A stretch of DNA of 64,000 bases from Acinetobacter oleivorans DR1 (GTDB lineage Bacteria; Pseudomonadota; Gammaproteobacteria; Pseudomonadales; Moraxellaceae), in the NCBI RefSeq assembly GCF_000196795.1, contig NC_014259.1, forward strand, positions 1,116,001 to 1,180,000, written 5' to 3'. The first letter of the stretch is position 1, and each line of letters opens with the position of its first letter. The notes beneath the pieces are model-generated. The model ran no database searches and was not told the origin of the DNA. It was given only the letters and a program-made list of their open reading frames with translations. Of this stretch, positions 15,910 to 24,237 are shown piece by piece. A program made the position numbers and the translations under genes.

Positions 15910-16833
15910 TTAAGAAATTTCTAAAATTTTCTGGGCGATATATAAATCTTGGATCGATAGCCCTGAACTGTCATAAATTGTGATTTGTTCCTGAGACTGC
16001 CTACCTTGAGCGTTTGCTAAAAGCACATCACCTATATTTGTTAAAGTTGTAGACTCAGGAGCATGTTGAAATTCACCAATAAATTTAGACTGAACATCAA
16101 GATCACAAAATAAACCACTATGTGAAAATAACTCTGGCGGAAGCTCTTGTTTGCCTTGTTTATCTGACCCCATCGATGAAATATGAGTGCCAGCTTTGAC
16201 CCATTCTGCTTTAAAAAGAGGAGTGTGCGAAGAGGTTGCAGTCACAATAACATCAGCCTGTTCACAAGCTTCTTTTGCACTCGTAATTTGAAGCTTAACG
16301 CCTAAGTGTTTGATGTCTTCTGTCATTTGTTCAGCTTTACTTGAGTCACGCCCTACTATCAAAATCTGTTCAAAATTTTTAATTCTCGCTAGCGCCTCAC
16401 ATTCATATTTGGCCTGATTTCCTGTACCAAATACAGCCAATACTTTTGAATCTTTTCTTGCAAGTACGTGGGTCGCAACTGCATTAGATGCAGCTGTTCG
16501 AAATGCATTAACTTTGCCTGCTTCAATGGCTGCTGCCATTTTTCCGTTGGTCTGATTAAATAATAAAATGAGTGCGTTATGGCGAGGCAAACCATTTTTA
16601 GGGTTATCTTCCCAAAAAGAACCAACTTTAAGACCAGCCAAGTGCTGAGTCGCAGATGACTTAACACTAAAGGTATTTTTGCTATCGGACCCTTGACCAT
16701 GAACCACAGAAAAACTTTTAGTGTCGGGTTGAGTTGCAGCAATTAAAGCTTGGTAAATCGCGTCATAAGCCAGTTCGTGATTGATGAGAGTAGAAGATTC
16801 AGACTCAGAAATAAATCTCATCACCATCTCCAA
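15910..16833 (-). CDS. Ornithine cyclodeaminase / mu-crystallin family dehydrogenase
   Basis: A 307-aa NAD(P)-binding enzyme. Residues 120-150 give the Rossmann signature (KVLAVFGTGNQAKYECEAL) and the region before has the family RTAASNAVATHVLA pattern; DVIVTATSSHTPLFKAEWV is also typical. The family includes ornithine cyclodeaminase, iminoarginine dehydrogenase (DauB) and iminosuccinate reductase (BhcD). The adjacent hydroxyaspartate-dehydratase-like gene and DauR-like regulator point to an imino-acid reductase rather than to ornithine cyclodeaminase, but that is inference. It lies 101 bp downstream of the dehydratase gene on the same strand. Met3 or Met5 may be the true start. Confidence 0.88.
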   Translation of the reverse strand: MEMVMRFISESESSTLINHELAYDAIYQALIAATQPDTKSFSVVHGQGSDSKNTFSVKSSATQHLAGLKVGSFWEDNPKNGLPRHNALILLFNQTNGKMAAAIEAGKVNAFRTAASNAVATHVLARKDSKVLAVFGTGNQAKYECEALARIKNFEQILIVGRDSSKAEQMTEDIKHLGVKLQITSAKEACEQADVIVTATSSHTPLFKAEWVKAGTHISSMGSDKQGKQELPPELFSHSGLFCDLDVQSKFIGEFQHAPESTTLTNIGDVLLANAQGRQSQEQITIYDSSGLSIQDLYIAQKILEIS

Positions 16834-16934
16834 AAGTTTATTTAAATTAAGACTCGAATAAGTCGAGAGACCAGTAGTATGTAATGCCTATCTATGACGT
16901 ATTAACTGAACTCATAGATAGGCACTAATTTTTA

Positions 16935-17903
16935 TTAAGCAGATAAAAACTCTACATATTTAGAAATATCAACGTTTCCACCGCTAATAATGATGCCTAT
17001 ACGTTTACCTTTTAACTCATGCTTTAAATTACGTGCAGCAGCAAATCCGAGACATCCGGTCGGTTCAACCACCATCTTCATTCTTTCAGCAAAGAACTTC
17101 ATACAGCTAATCAGGTCTTCATCTTCTACTGTCAAAATGTCATCAACATTCTTTTGAATAATAGGGAATGTTAATTTGCCTAAATATTGAGTTTGAGCAC
17201 CATCAGCAATGGTTTGTGGCGTATCAATATGAACAATTTCTCCTTTTCTTAAAGACATTTGTCCATCATTTCCTAGAGCAGGTTCAACACCATATATTTT
17301 ACAGTTAGGCGAGAGCTGGCGAGCAGACAGGGCAGAACCTGCCAATAAGCCACCACCACCTAAACATACAAACAGATAATCTAAGTCACCCACTTCTTCA
17401 AATAACTCTTTTGCAGCCGTTCCTTGTCCAGCAATTACATGAGGATGGTCATAAGATGGAATGAGTGTCAGGCCATTTTTTTCAGCTATTTCTTTTCCAA
17501 TTTTTTCCCGATCTTCTGTATAGCGATCAAATTCAACAATATCAGCGCCGTATTCTCGCGTTGCTGCCATTTTTGCGGCAGGTGCATCTTGGGGCATAAC
17601 GATTATGGCTGGAATACCAAGAGTTTTTGCTGACAGTGCAATCGCTTGTGCATGGTTTCCCGAAGAGAAAGCAACCACGCCCGCTTTTTTCTGAGCATCA
17701 TTGAATTGCAAAAGTGCATTCATTGCACCACGAAATTTGAAAGCACCAACACGCTGAAAATTTTCACATTTAAAGAATACTTCTGCTTCAAATTCATTGT
17801 TTACAGTGCGTGAAGTTAAAACAGGAGTTTTATTTGTAAAACCTTTTATACGTTCAGCAGCGGCTGCGACATCTTCATAAGTGGGAAGGGTTAAATTTTT
17901 CAT
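16935..17903 (-). CDS. PLP-dependent threonine dehydratase-like, probably hydroxyaspartate ammonia-lyase
   Basis: A 322-aa fold-type II PLP enzyme of the serine racemase / threo-3-hydroxyaspartate ammonia-lyase group. The PLP lysine is in GAFKFRGA (about residue 59), the substrate loop SSGNHAQA follows at about 82, and the phosphate-binding glycine loop CLGGGGLLAG is near 185. No ACT regulatory domain is present, which separates it from biosynthetic IlvA. Expected reaction: hydroxyaspartate to oxaloacetate and ammonia. It shares a strand with the ornithine-cyclodeaminase-like gene and is divergent from the DauR-like regulator. Serine racemase or catabolic threonine dehydratase are alternatives. 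Confidence 0.87.
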   Translation of the reverse strand: MKNLTLPTYEDVAAAAERIKGFTNKTPVLTSRTVNNEFEAEVFFKCENFQRVGAFKFRGAMNALLQFNDAQKKAGVVAFSSGNHAQAIALSAKTLGIPAIIVMPQDAPAAKMAATREYGADIVEFDRYTEDREKIGKEIAEKNGLTLIPSYDHPHVIAGQGTAAKELFEEVGDLDYLFVCLGGGGLLAGSALSARQLSPNCKIYGVEPALGNDGQMSLRKGEIVHIDTPQTIADGAQTQYLGKLTFPIIQKNVDDILTVEDEDLISCMKFFAERMKMVVEPTGCLGFAAARNLKHELKGKRIGIIISGGNVDISKYVEFLSA

Positions 17904-18002
17904 AATTAAACCTAATGCTATTCAATGTTTTTGGATGCAAGATTTACTATTGCTCAAGCAACGCACAATATACTGACCTTGTTTAGATAAAATATATATA
18001 TA

Positions 18003-18095
18003 TAGATAAAATGTCTAATTTTATTTTCTAATGTGATAACAATGAGATATAAGATTTTGATTTACATTAAGTTTAAAATTAGATAAAAAGTCTAA
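18003..18095. promoter_or_regulatory. Two similar imperfect palindromes, possible operators
   Basis: TAGATAAAATGTCTAA (18003-18018) and TTAGATAAAAAGTCTAA (18079-18095) both follow TTAGA-N7-TCTAA. They lie 61 bp apart in the divergent region between the dehydratase gene and the DauR-like regulator. A third partial copy (TTTAGATAAAATAT) is near 17982. Confidence 0.5.
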
Positions 18096-18158
18096 ATTAC
18101 TATTGCATGCTTTACGCTAGGGTTTGAAATAGTAACTAAGTCATTTGGAGGAAATACA

Positions 18159-18782
18159 TTGGGCAATCGTGATAAACATTTACTCACTCAGCTAGATACA
18201 ATTGCAAAGGGATTAAGTGAAACGCTATCTCCTTTTTGCGAAGTTGTGGTCCATGACTTAACAAATCCTGAACATGCCATACTTTCAATACACAATAATT
18301 TATCTGGTCGAAAAGTTGGAGATCCAGCAACTGAATTAGGATTGGCTAGAATCATGTCTCCAGAATTTCCAAACCTTATTTCAAATTATGCAAATCAGTT
18401 TGCAGATGGCCGTCCCGCAAAAAGCACGTCTATTGGAATTAAAGATGAAGAGGGCCAGTATGTGGCTGCTTTATGCATGAATATTGATTTAACCCTATTT
18501 AGAGGGATGCAAAGTGCTTTAGAGCATTTCACTAAAATTGAAACTGATAATATTGTTGAAAATTTGGAGCCGAGTGGCACTGAAGCAATCCGGAAATATA
18601 TCGATCAATTTGCCTCAAAACATGCCACTACACCGCGTATGCTAAAACTCAATGAGAGAAAAAAATTAATACATGAGTTAAAGAATAATGGTTTGTTAGA
18701 TATTAAAAAGGCTGTCGAGACAGTTGCACAACATTTAGGTATATCAAGAGCAAGTGCTTATTTATATGTAAAGGAAAATTAA
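18159..18782 (+). CDS. DauR/YheO-type PAS-HTH transcriptional regulator
   Basis: A 207-aa regulator. Residues 20-120 match the YheO-like PAS domain (FCEVVVHDLTNPEHAILSI, then LSGRKVGDPATELGL), and residues 160-206 match the DauR-like helix-turn-helix (ERKKLIHELKNNGLLDIKKA ... GISRASAYLYVKE). The TTG start at 18159 is supported by GGAGG placed 7 nt before it. Relatives control D-arginine catabolism (dauBAR) and similar amino-acid pathways. It is divergent from the dehydratase and dehydrogenase genes, which are its likely targets. Confidence 0.92.
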   Translation: MGNRDKHLLTQLDTIAKGLSETLSPFCEVVVHDLTNPEHAILSIHNNLSGRKVGDPATELGLARIMSPEFPNLISNYANQFADGRPAKSTSIGIKDEEGQYVAALCMNIDLTLFRGMQSALEHFTKIETDNIVENLEPSGTEAIRKYIDQFASKHATTPRMLKLNERKKLIHELKNNGLLDIKKAVETVAQHLGISRASAYLYVKEN

Positions 18783-18997
18783 AAGATTTTCTATAGTTTA
18801 TAAGATTGAACATAATGTTTTTGAAGTTGGTATTGCGTAACCTTTGTGCTTTTTAAAAGGTTATTCTGCCAATTTTTCTGTTTTTATAAGTTGTCTCTTA
18901 TTTATCAAAAAACAACTTGTTTCTTCAGCATGACTCATTTAAATAATGAAATAGGAACACAACACACATCTCTATTGTTTTATGAGGAGGTCGTTAT

Positions 18998-19234
18998 TTG
19001 AATTTATTTATTATTATATTTATTGCAATTTTTTCTAGTATTGGACTGATCTGCTTAATTGCTCTAATCAAAAATCTAAAAAACAATTCGTCATCTGACG
19101 AACATGATTATTCATCTTCTTCAACACATCATTTTCACGATAATAGTTCTAGTCATCATAGCTCTAGTTATTCAAATGATTGTTCATCATCTTCAGATTC
19201 AGGCAGCTGTGATAGCGGCGGCGGTGGAGATTAA
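18998..19234 (+). CDS. Small membrane-anchored Ser/His-rich protein
   Basis: A 78-aa protein, TTG start with GAGGAGG upstream. Residues 3-26 form one hydrophobic segment; the rest is low-complexity, dominated by Ser, His, Asp and ending with Cys, Gly and Asp. The His/Asp/Cys content could bind metal, but low-complexity tails of this kind are common in small bacterial membrane proteins of unknown role. A terminator follows directly. Confidence 0.7.
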   Translation: MNLFIIIFIAIFSSIGLICLIALIKNLKNNSSSDEHDYSSSSTHHFHDNSSSHHSSSYSNDCSSSSDSGSCDSGGGGD

Positions 19235-19263
19235 AAAAGCCCTTTTATGCAAAGGGCTTTTTT
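19233..19263. terminator. Bidirectional intrinsic terminator
   Basis: A 13-bp stem (AAAAAAGCCCTTT with AAAGGGCTTTTTT) and 5-nt loop between the Ser/His-rich gene and the converging pirin gene. Confidence 0.9.
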
Positions 19264-19269
19264 AATGAT

Positions 19270-19956
19270 TTAAGGTAAATCAAACCAGATAAATTGACTA
19301 TCTTCAGTTGCCTGAATCGTCGCTTTACCTTCAAACACGAAAGCATCGCCAGCTTTGACTTCTTGATCACCAATACGGATTACGCCTGAAATCACGTGAA
19401 CATAGTTCACTTTTTTAACTGGCTCAACGTTTAACTCATGTCCTTTTTCCAATACAGCTGACTTTATCTCTGTATTTTGGCGAATATGCATCGGTGCATT
19501 TGCATCAGGCCCTGCGATTAAATGCCATTTGTTTGGATCATTACGTGGGTCAAGGCTAATTTGCTGGTAGTTTGGCTCAGCTTCTTTTACGTCTGGAATA
19601 ATCCAGATCTGTAATAAATGTACAGGCGTATCAGTGTTGTTGATTTCACTATGAGCCACACCTGTACCAGCGCTCATGAGTTGCCATTCACCAGCCTTAA
19701 TTTGGCCTTCATTTCCCATCGTATCACGGTGTGAAATTGCTCCATCTAGCACACAGGTTAAGATTTCCATGTTGTCATGCGAGTGTGTACCAAAACCATT
19801 ATGTGCATCAATTCTGTCATCATTGATCACACGTAATGCACTAACACCCATATATTTAGGATCGTACCAGCTACCAAATGAAAAGCTGTGATAAGACTCT
19901 AACCAACCCGCTTTTACATGTCCTCGATCTTCACCACGATGTAGATAAGTATTCAT
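19270..19956 (-). CDS. Pirin family protein (YhhW-like)
   Basis: A 228-aa bicupin of the pirin/YhhW family; some members are quercetin 2,3-dioxygenases. The N-terminal cupin carries the metal site: HNGFGTHSHDNMEILT, then about 40 residues later the family's SAGTGVAHSE segment. The second cupin (about 150-228) is shorter. It is a cytoplasmic protein with no signal peptide. It is a single gene converging on the Ser/His-rich gene. The physiological substrate is not predictable. Confidence 0.93.
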   Translation of the reverse strand: MNTYLHRGEDRGHVKAGWLESYHSFSFGSWYDPKYMGVSALRVINDDRIDAHNGFGTHSHDNMEILTCVLDGAISHRDTMGNEGQIKAGEWQLMSAGTGVAHSEINNTDTPVHLLQIWIIPDVKEAEPNYQQISLDPRNDPNKWHLIAGPDANAPMHIRQNTEIKSAVLEKGHELNVEPVKKVNYVHVISGVIRIGDQEVKAGDAFVFEGKATIQATEDSQFIWFDLP

Positions 19957-20099
19957 GATTTAATCTCCCAAATTTTTTATTTATCTCTTGAGAAATATAT
20001 TAATGTTCTATGGAGACTAGAAAAATAGGCTAACTGCAACATGTCGTTGCATAATTGATATGGTTGTAAAGTTTTTTATTGATCAATTTTTTAAGAATA

Positions 20100-20128
20100 A
20101 AAAAACCTGCCATGAAGGCAGGTCTTTT
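20100..20128. terminator. Terminator of the L,D-transpeptidase gene
   Basis: CCTGCC/GGCAGG stem flanked by a run of A on the plus strand, giving a T-run on the minus strand, 15 bp after the transpeptidase stop. Confidence 0.85.
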
Positions 20129-20142
20129 AAAGAATATATGGA

Positions 20143-21390
20143 TTACTCAAGGAATTTAACGGTTACGCCAGAACGTACTTTATTTCCTAAATCGTTTGCA
20201 TCCCAGTTTGTTAAACGGATACAACCGTGTGATGCTGTTTTAGAAATTAAAGATGGGTTTGGTGTTCCGTGAATACCGAAAGATTTTTTACTTAAACCAA
20301 TCCAGATATTACCTACTGGAGCATTCGGGCCAGGTGGTAAAGAAAGTGGTTTTAAGTTTTTACCTTGTACGAAGTTCGAAGGTGAATAGCTATACCAAGG
20401 GTTACGAGCCACACCAACTACCTTGTAAGTACCGGCCGGAGAAGGCGTATCAGTACTGCCAATTGTTGCAGGAAATGAGGCAATCATTTGGTTCCGGCTA
20501 TTGAAGAGATACAATTGTTTTGCACCTTTATGGGCAATAATCAAATGAATATCTTCTGGTAAATCATTGCGTACGTTTGGAACAATGATTTTTTCACCCG
20601 CTTTTTTGAATGTCGCAGTTGGGTTAATTTTCTTTAAGAAAGCTTCATCAATATGAAACTTCTCACCCAACATTTCGGTTACACGTGTGTAGTACAAACC
20701 TTTCATTTTAGCTTGTAATGCGTAGTCAGAAGGAATCGACTCAGCATATGGGCCTTTTAGGTCAGCATCAGAAATTGTGTATTCAATAAATGCTGGCTTG
20801 GTTTGTTTAGCAACCAATGCATCCCAAGTCTCTTTGGTCAGGTCACCAGTAGGTGATAAACCATTCATTTGTTGGAATGAAGAAATTGCTTTTAATGTAT
20901 TTTTACCGCTCATGCCGTCAATTGCACCTGGCGAAGCATGTGCGTTATTGAGCATTACATGGGCACGGGCATAAACTGGAAGTTGGCCTTTACCAATATT
21001 TTCAGACCATTCTGCCGAGTTTAAGCTATCTAAAGTCCATGATGCAGCGGTTGTCGCAGGAGCCGTAGACGCAGCACTGCTTTTAGCAACAGCTGGAGTA
21101 GACGCCGCGATGCCTGATTCAGCATTTGGATCTTCAGTTTTCTGTAAATTTTGTAATGTTGTTGACGCTCGATTTAAGTCGTTTTGTTCTTGAGCGGTAA
21201 TTTGTGTCGAAGCTTGAGCTTTTACAGTTGAAGCTGCATCTACTGCTAAAGGATCAATCGGATCTTCTACAGGAGCTGATACCTTTTTAGGGTTCAGGGG
21301 TTGCTCAGTTGTTGAAGCAGCAAAAGCAACATTAGCAATAATACAACTTAAACTCATAGCGAGTAATGAGCGAACAAACATGTAATTCAA
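20143..21390 (-). CDS. L,D-transpeptidase with YkuD domain
   Basis: A 415-aa exported protein. Signal peptide residues 1-25 (ending AFA), then a Thr/Ser/Ala/Pro-rich region to about 120, a peptidoglycan-binding-like helical module (AHVMLNNAHASPGAIDGMSGKNTLKAISSFQQ, about 140-175), and a C-terminal YkuD domain from about 283. The catalytic motif HGT ... SHGCIRL is present, with the nucleophilic Cys near residue 390. Such enzymes make 3-3 peptide crosslinks or attach proteins to peptidoglycan in the periplasm. From gene order beside hemE and near blaADC I suspect it is the one called LdtK in A. baumannii, but I cannot verify that. Confidence 0.93.
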   Translation of the reverse strand: MNYMFVRSLLAMSLSCIIANVAFAASTTEQPLNPKKVSAPVEDPIDPLAVDAASTVKAQASTQITAQEQNDLNRASTTLQNLQKTEDPNAESGIAASTPAVAKSSAASTAPATTAASWTLDSLNSAEWSENIGKGQLPVYARAHVMLNNAHASPGAIDGMSGKNTLKAISSFQQMNGLSPTGDLTKETWDALVAKQTKPAFIEYTISDADLKGPYAESIPSDYALQAKMKGLYYTRVTEMLGEKFHIDEAFLKKINPTATFKKAGEKIIVPNVRNDLPEDIHLIIAHKGAKQLYLFNSRNQMIASFPATIGSTDTPSPAGTYKVVGVARNPWYSYSPSNFVQGKNLKPLSLPPGPNAPVGNIWIGLSKKSFGIHGTPNPSLISKTASHGCIRLTNWDANDLGNKVRSGVTVKFLE

Positions 21391-21444
21391 CCTTAAGAAT
21401 TTTCATATAAGCAATAGGGGATTGATCTAATCTCAAAGTGCATA

Positions 21445-21488
21445 AAATTACCAATAACTCATTTCTATGAGCCCAAGATTGGTAATTT
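21445..21488. promoter_or_regulatory. Long hairpin between the L,D-transpeptidase and hemE genes
   Basis: AAATTACCAAT (21445-21455) pairs perfectly with ATTGGTAATTT (21478-21488), and inside it CTCAT pairs with ATGAG. There is no T-run, so it looks like a cruciform or operator rather than a terminator. Confidence 0.45.
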
Positions 21489-21683
21489 AGTGATTAAAAG
21501 AATATCCAATGACCCCAATGTAACATGTTGCAAGTATTGCAGAAAACCCCAAGGCTTGCAGTAGACTTTTGTGTAAATATGCATTTTTTAGTAGATTGAC
21601 GAGTTTTTTGTGTGAAATTGAAATTATAAAAATGTCTCTGTTTTTGATATGATGCTGCCACATAAAGAAGATAGAGATTGGTA

Positions 21684-22757
21684 ATGACGACTTTGAAAAA
21701 TGATCGTTTCCTCCGTGCTTTGTTACGCGAACCTGTAGATACCACACCAGTGTGGATGATGCGTCAAGCAGGGCGTTATTTGCCTGAATATCGCGAAACA
21801 CGTTCACAAGCAGGTGATTTCCTATCTTTATGTAAAAATACAGATTTTGCCTGTGAAGTGACTTTACAACCTTTGCGTCGCTATGATTTAGATGCAGCAA
21901 TTTTATTTTCAGATATTTTAACTATTCCAGATGCACTCGGTTTAGGACTTTATTTTGAAACTGGCGAAGGCCCTAAGTTTCAAAAGACTGTACGTACTGA
22001 ACAAGATGTCGCAAATTTACCAAAGTTAAATGCAAAATCAGATCTTGATTATGTGATGAATGCGGTAAGCACAATTCGTTCTGCTTTAGGTGGTCAAGTT
22101 CCACTGATTGGTTTCTCTGGTAGCCCTTGGACGCTAGCAACTTATATGGTTGAAGGTGGTTCAAGTAAAGAATTCCGTTTTACCAAGCAGATGATGTACG
22201 CTCAACCAGAAGTTTTGCATGCTTTGCTTGATCATTTAGCAGACTCAGTCATTGACTATTTAAATGCTCAAATTGATGCAGGTGCTCAGGCTATCCAGAT
22301 CTTTGATAGCTGGGGCGGGGCATTAGCACACCGTGAATATGTCGAATTCTCTTTAAACTACATGAATAAAATCATTGCAGGTTTACAACGTGAGAAAGAT
22401 GGTCGACGTATTCCTATCATCGTGTTCACGAAAGGTGGTGGTCAATGGTTAGAACCAATGATCACAACAGGTGCTGATGCTTTAGGTTTAGATTGGACGA
22501 CACCATTAAATACAGCTCGCACTACAGTGGCTGGACGTGTCGCTCTGCAAGGGAATCTTGATCCGGCTGTTTTATACGGTTCGGCTGCTTCAATTGAAAA
22601 AGCAGTGAAATCGATGTTAGACGATGCCTACGCAAATGGCGAAAAGACGGGTTACATTGCTAACTTGGGCCATGGGATTACTCAATGGGTGGATCCTGCA
22701 CAACCAAAAATCTTTGTAGATACAGTGCATGAGTATAGTGCTAAATATCTAGGATAG
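21684..22757 (+). CDS. hemE: Uroporphyrinogen decarboxylase HemE
   Basis: A 357-aa cytoplasmic enzyme of haem synthesis, converting uroporphyrinogen III to coproporphyrinogen III. Signatures are PVWMMRQAGRYLPEYR near the N-terminus (with the conserved Arg residues), SDILTIPDALGLGLYF and the C-terminal GNLDP segment. Length is normal for the family. The frame is open from a TTG at 21678, but the ATG at 21684 is the normal start. It is followed 5 bp later by a DUF817 gene, so the two are probably co-transcribed. Confidence 0.98.
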   Translation: MTTLKNDRFLRALLREPVDTTPVWMMRQAGRYLPEYRETRSQAGDFLSLCKNTDFACEVTLQPLRRYDLDAAILFSDILTIPDALGLGLYFETGEGPKFQKTVRTEQDVANLPKLNAKSDLDYVMNAVSTIRSALGGQVPLIGFSGSPWTLATYMVEGGSSKEFRFTKQMMYAQPEVLHALLDHLADSVIDYLNAQIDAGAQAIQIFDSWGGALAHREYVEFSLNYMNKIIAGLQREKDGRRIPIIVFTKGGGQWLEPMITTGADALGLDWTTPLNTARTTVAGRVALQGNLDPAVLYGSAASIEKAVKSMLDDAYANGEKTGYIANLGHGITQWVDPAQPKIFVDTVHEYSAKYLG

Positions 22758-22762
22758 TTTTT

Positions 22763-23557
22763 GTGCAATATCTAACTTTACCGTTTCAATTTATCGGCAA
22801 GGCTGTTTCGGCAGCCTTGTTTGGTATTTTGCTTTTAATTGCTTTTGCTTTAACAGCACCGATGGGAAGCCATGAATACATGGGGTTCTATCGTTATGAT
22901 TATTTACTGACCTATGCACTTTTAATTCAGATTTGCTTACTCTATTTAAAACTGGAGTCATGGGCGGAAGCCAAGGTCATTGCTTTATTTCACGTCATGG
23001 CGATGTTCATGGAAATATTCCTAACGCATCCTGCGATTGCATCGTGGCAATATCCACAGCCCGCCGTATTTAAAATTTTAACTGTGCCTTTATTTGCAGG
23101 TTTTATGTATTCGGCTGTAGGTAGTTTTTTTGCACGCTCAATACGACTGTTTCAAGTGTCTTTTGAAAAACTTCCAAGTTTTGGAGCTATGCTGTTACTG
23201 GCATTTTTCTCATATATAAATTTTATGAGTAAATTTTTTGTTCCAGACATTCGCTATATTTTATTCGCGATTAGTATTTTTATTTTTTGGAAAACAAAAC
23301 TTTATTTTCAAATAAATGAACATAAATTTAAAATCCCGATGTTACCTGTTTTGTTTACACTCGCGTTTCTGATCTGGATTGCTGAAAATATAAGTACATT
23401 TTATAAAATCTGGCTTTATCCAAGTCAGGTCGATGCTTGGCATATGGTCGGTTGGGGCAAGCTAGGGTCGTGGTATTTATTATTAATTTTAAGTCTAGTA
23501 CTGGTGCTTAAAATATTAGGCAACAGAGATAATCAAGGTAACTGGAATTTAAGATAA
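22763..23557 (+). CDS. DUF817 integral membrane protein
   Basis: A 264-aa membrane protein with about seven or eight hydrophobic segments and short loops. The segment WQYPQPAVFKILTVPLFAGF followed by MYSAVGSFFARS is characteristic of DUF817 (YoaT-like) proteins, whose function is unknown. The GTG start lies 5 bp after the hemE stop, suggesting translation coupling. Location in the inner membrane is clear; nothing indicates a transported substrate. Confidence 0.85.
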   Translation: MQYLTLPFQFIGKAVSAALFGILLLIAFALTAPMGSHEYMGFYRYDYLLTYALLIQICLLYLKLESWAEAKVIALFHVMAMFMEIFLTHPAIASWQYPQPAVFKILTVPLFAGFMYSAVGSFFARSIRLFQVSFEKLPSFGAMLLLAFFSYINFMSKFFVPDIRYILFAISIFIFWKTKLYFQINEHKFKIPMLPVLFTLAFLIWIAENISTFYKIWLYPSQVDAWHMVGWGKLGSWYLLLILSLVLVLKILGNRDNQGNWNLR

Positions 23558-23633
23558 TTTTTCTTTTGCACTTTTTATCATATTGTTTATTTTTTAATTG
23601 CTAAATCACAGCCTTCTCGTTATCTTTAATATC

Positions 23634-23651
23634 GTGTAATAAGAATTACAC
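23634..23651. promoter_or_regulatory. Perfect palindrome upstream of the DUF3015 gene
   Basis: GTGTAAT-AAGA-ATTACAC, with 7-bp arms, lies 54 bp before the DUF3015 start codon. It may be an operator or an RNA hairpin in its leader. Confidence 0.4.
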
Positions 23652-23705
23652 ATAACAATACAACACATAAGAAACAATCAATAATGATTTTGGAGATTTA
23701 CATCT

Positions 23706-24176
23706 ATGTTAAAAAAATTAGCTTTAGCTGCTTTATTAGCAGCTGGTTCAAGTGTTGCAATGGCTGACAACGATGTGGGTTGTGGTGCAGGTACACAAAT
23801 CTGGGCAGGCAAAAAAGGAGTAGCGCCTAAAATTCTTGCTGCAACAACAAACGGTATTTTTACTAACCAATTATTAGGGATCACTTTCGGTACTTTAGGC
23901 TGCCGTCAAGGCGGAACAGTAACAGCGCAAGTTGTAACATTCACAAATGAAAATGCAGAAGCTTTAGCACGTGATATGGCTGTAGGCCAAGGTGAAAGCC
24001 TGAACGTACTTGCTGAGTTAATGCAAATCAAACCTCAAGACAAAGACCGTTTCTTTAAAGTTTCAAAAGCAAACTTTGGTGAAATCTATTCTGCAAATAA
24101 CCAAAATACTCTTCAAGTTTTAGCATCACTACAAACTGTAATGGCTAAAGACGACGTTTTAAAAGCTTACGTATAA
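23706..24176 (+). CDS. DUF3015 family exported protein
   Basis: A 156-aa protein with a clear signal peptide (residues 1-20, cut after AMA). The mature part begins with DNDVGCGAGTQIWAGKKG and contains TFGTLGCRQGG; the two cysteines probably form a disulfide. This pattern is that of DUF3015, a family of periplasmic or outer-membrane-associated proteins of unknown role. It stands between hemE-DUF817 and the DUF4105 gene, with its own terminator at 24188-24214. Confidence 0.88.
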   Translation: MLKKLALAALLAAGSSVAMADNDVGCGAGTQIWAGKKGVAPKILAATTNGIFTNQLLGITFGTLGCRQGGTVTAQVVTFTNENAEALARDMAVGQGESLNVLAELMQIKPQDKDRFFKVSKANFGEIYSANNQNTLQVLASLQTVMAKDDVLKAYV

Positions 24177-24187
24177 GTTTGAAACTG

Positions 24188-24214
24188 AAAACCCTGTCGT
24201 CTGGCAGGGTTTTT
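24188..24214 (+). terminator. Terminator after the DUF3015 gene
   Basis: AAAACCCTG pairs with CAGGGTTTT around an 8-nt loop, followed by TTC. Confidence 0.8.
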
Positions 24215-24237
24215 CTTATATTTAATGATAAAAATTG

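Noticed and set aside
21487..21900. Minus-strand frame across the hemE start
   Set aside because: It overlaps the conserved hemE N-terminus and contains no family pattern.
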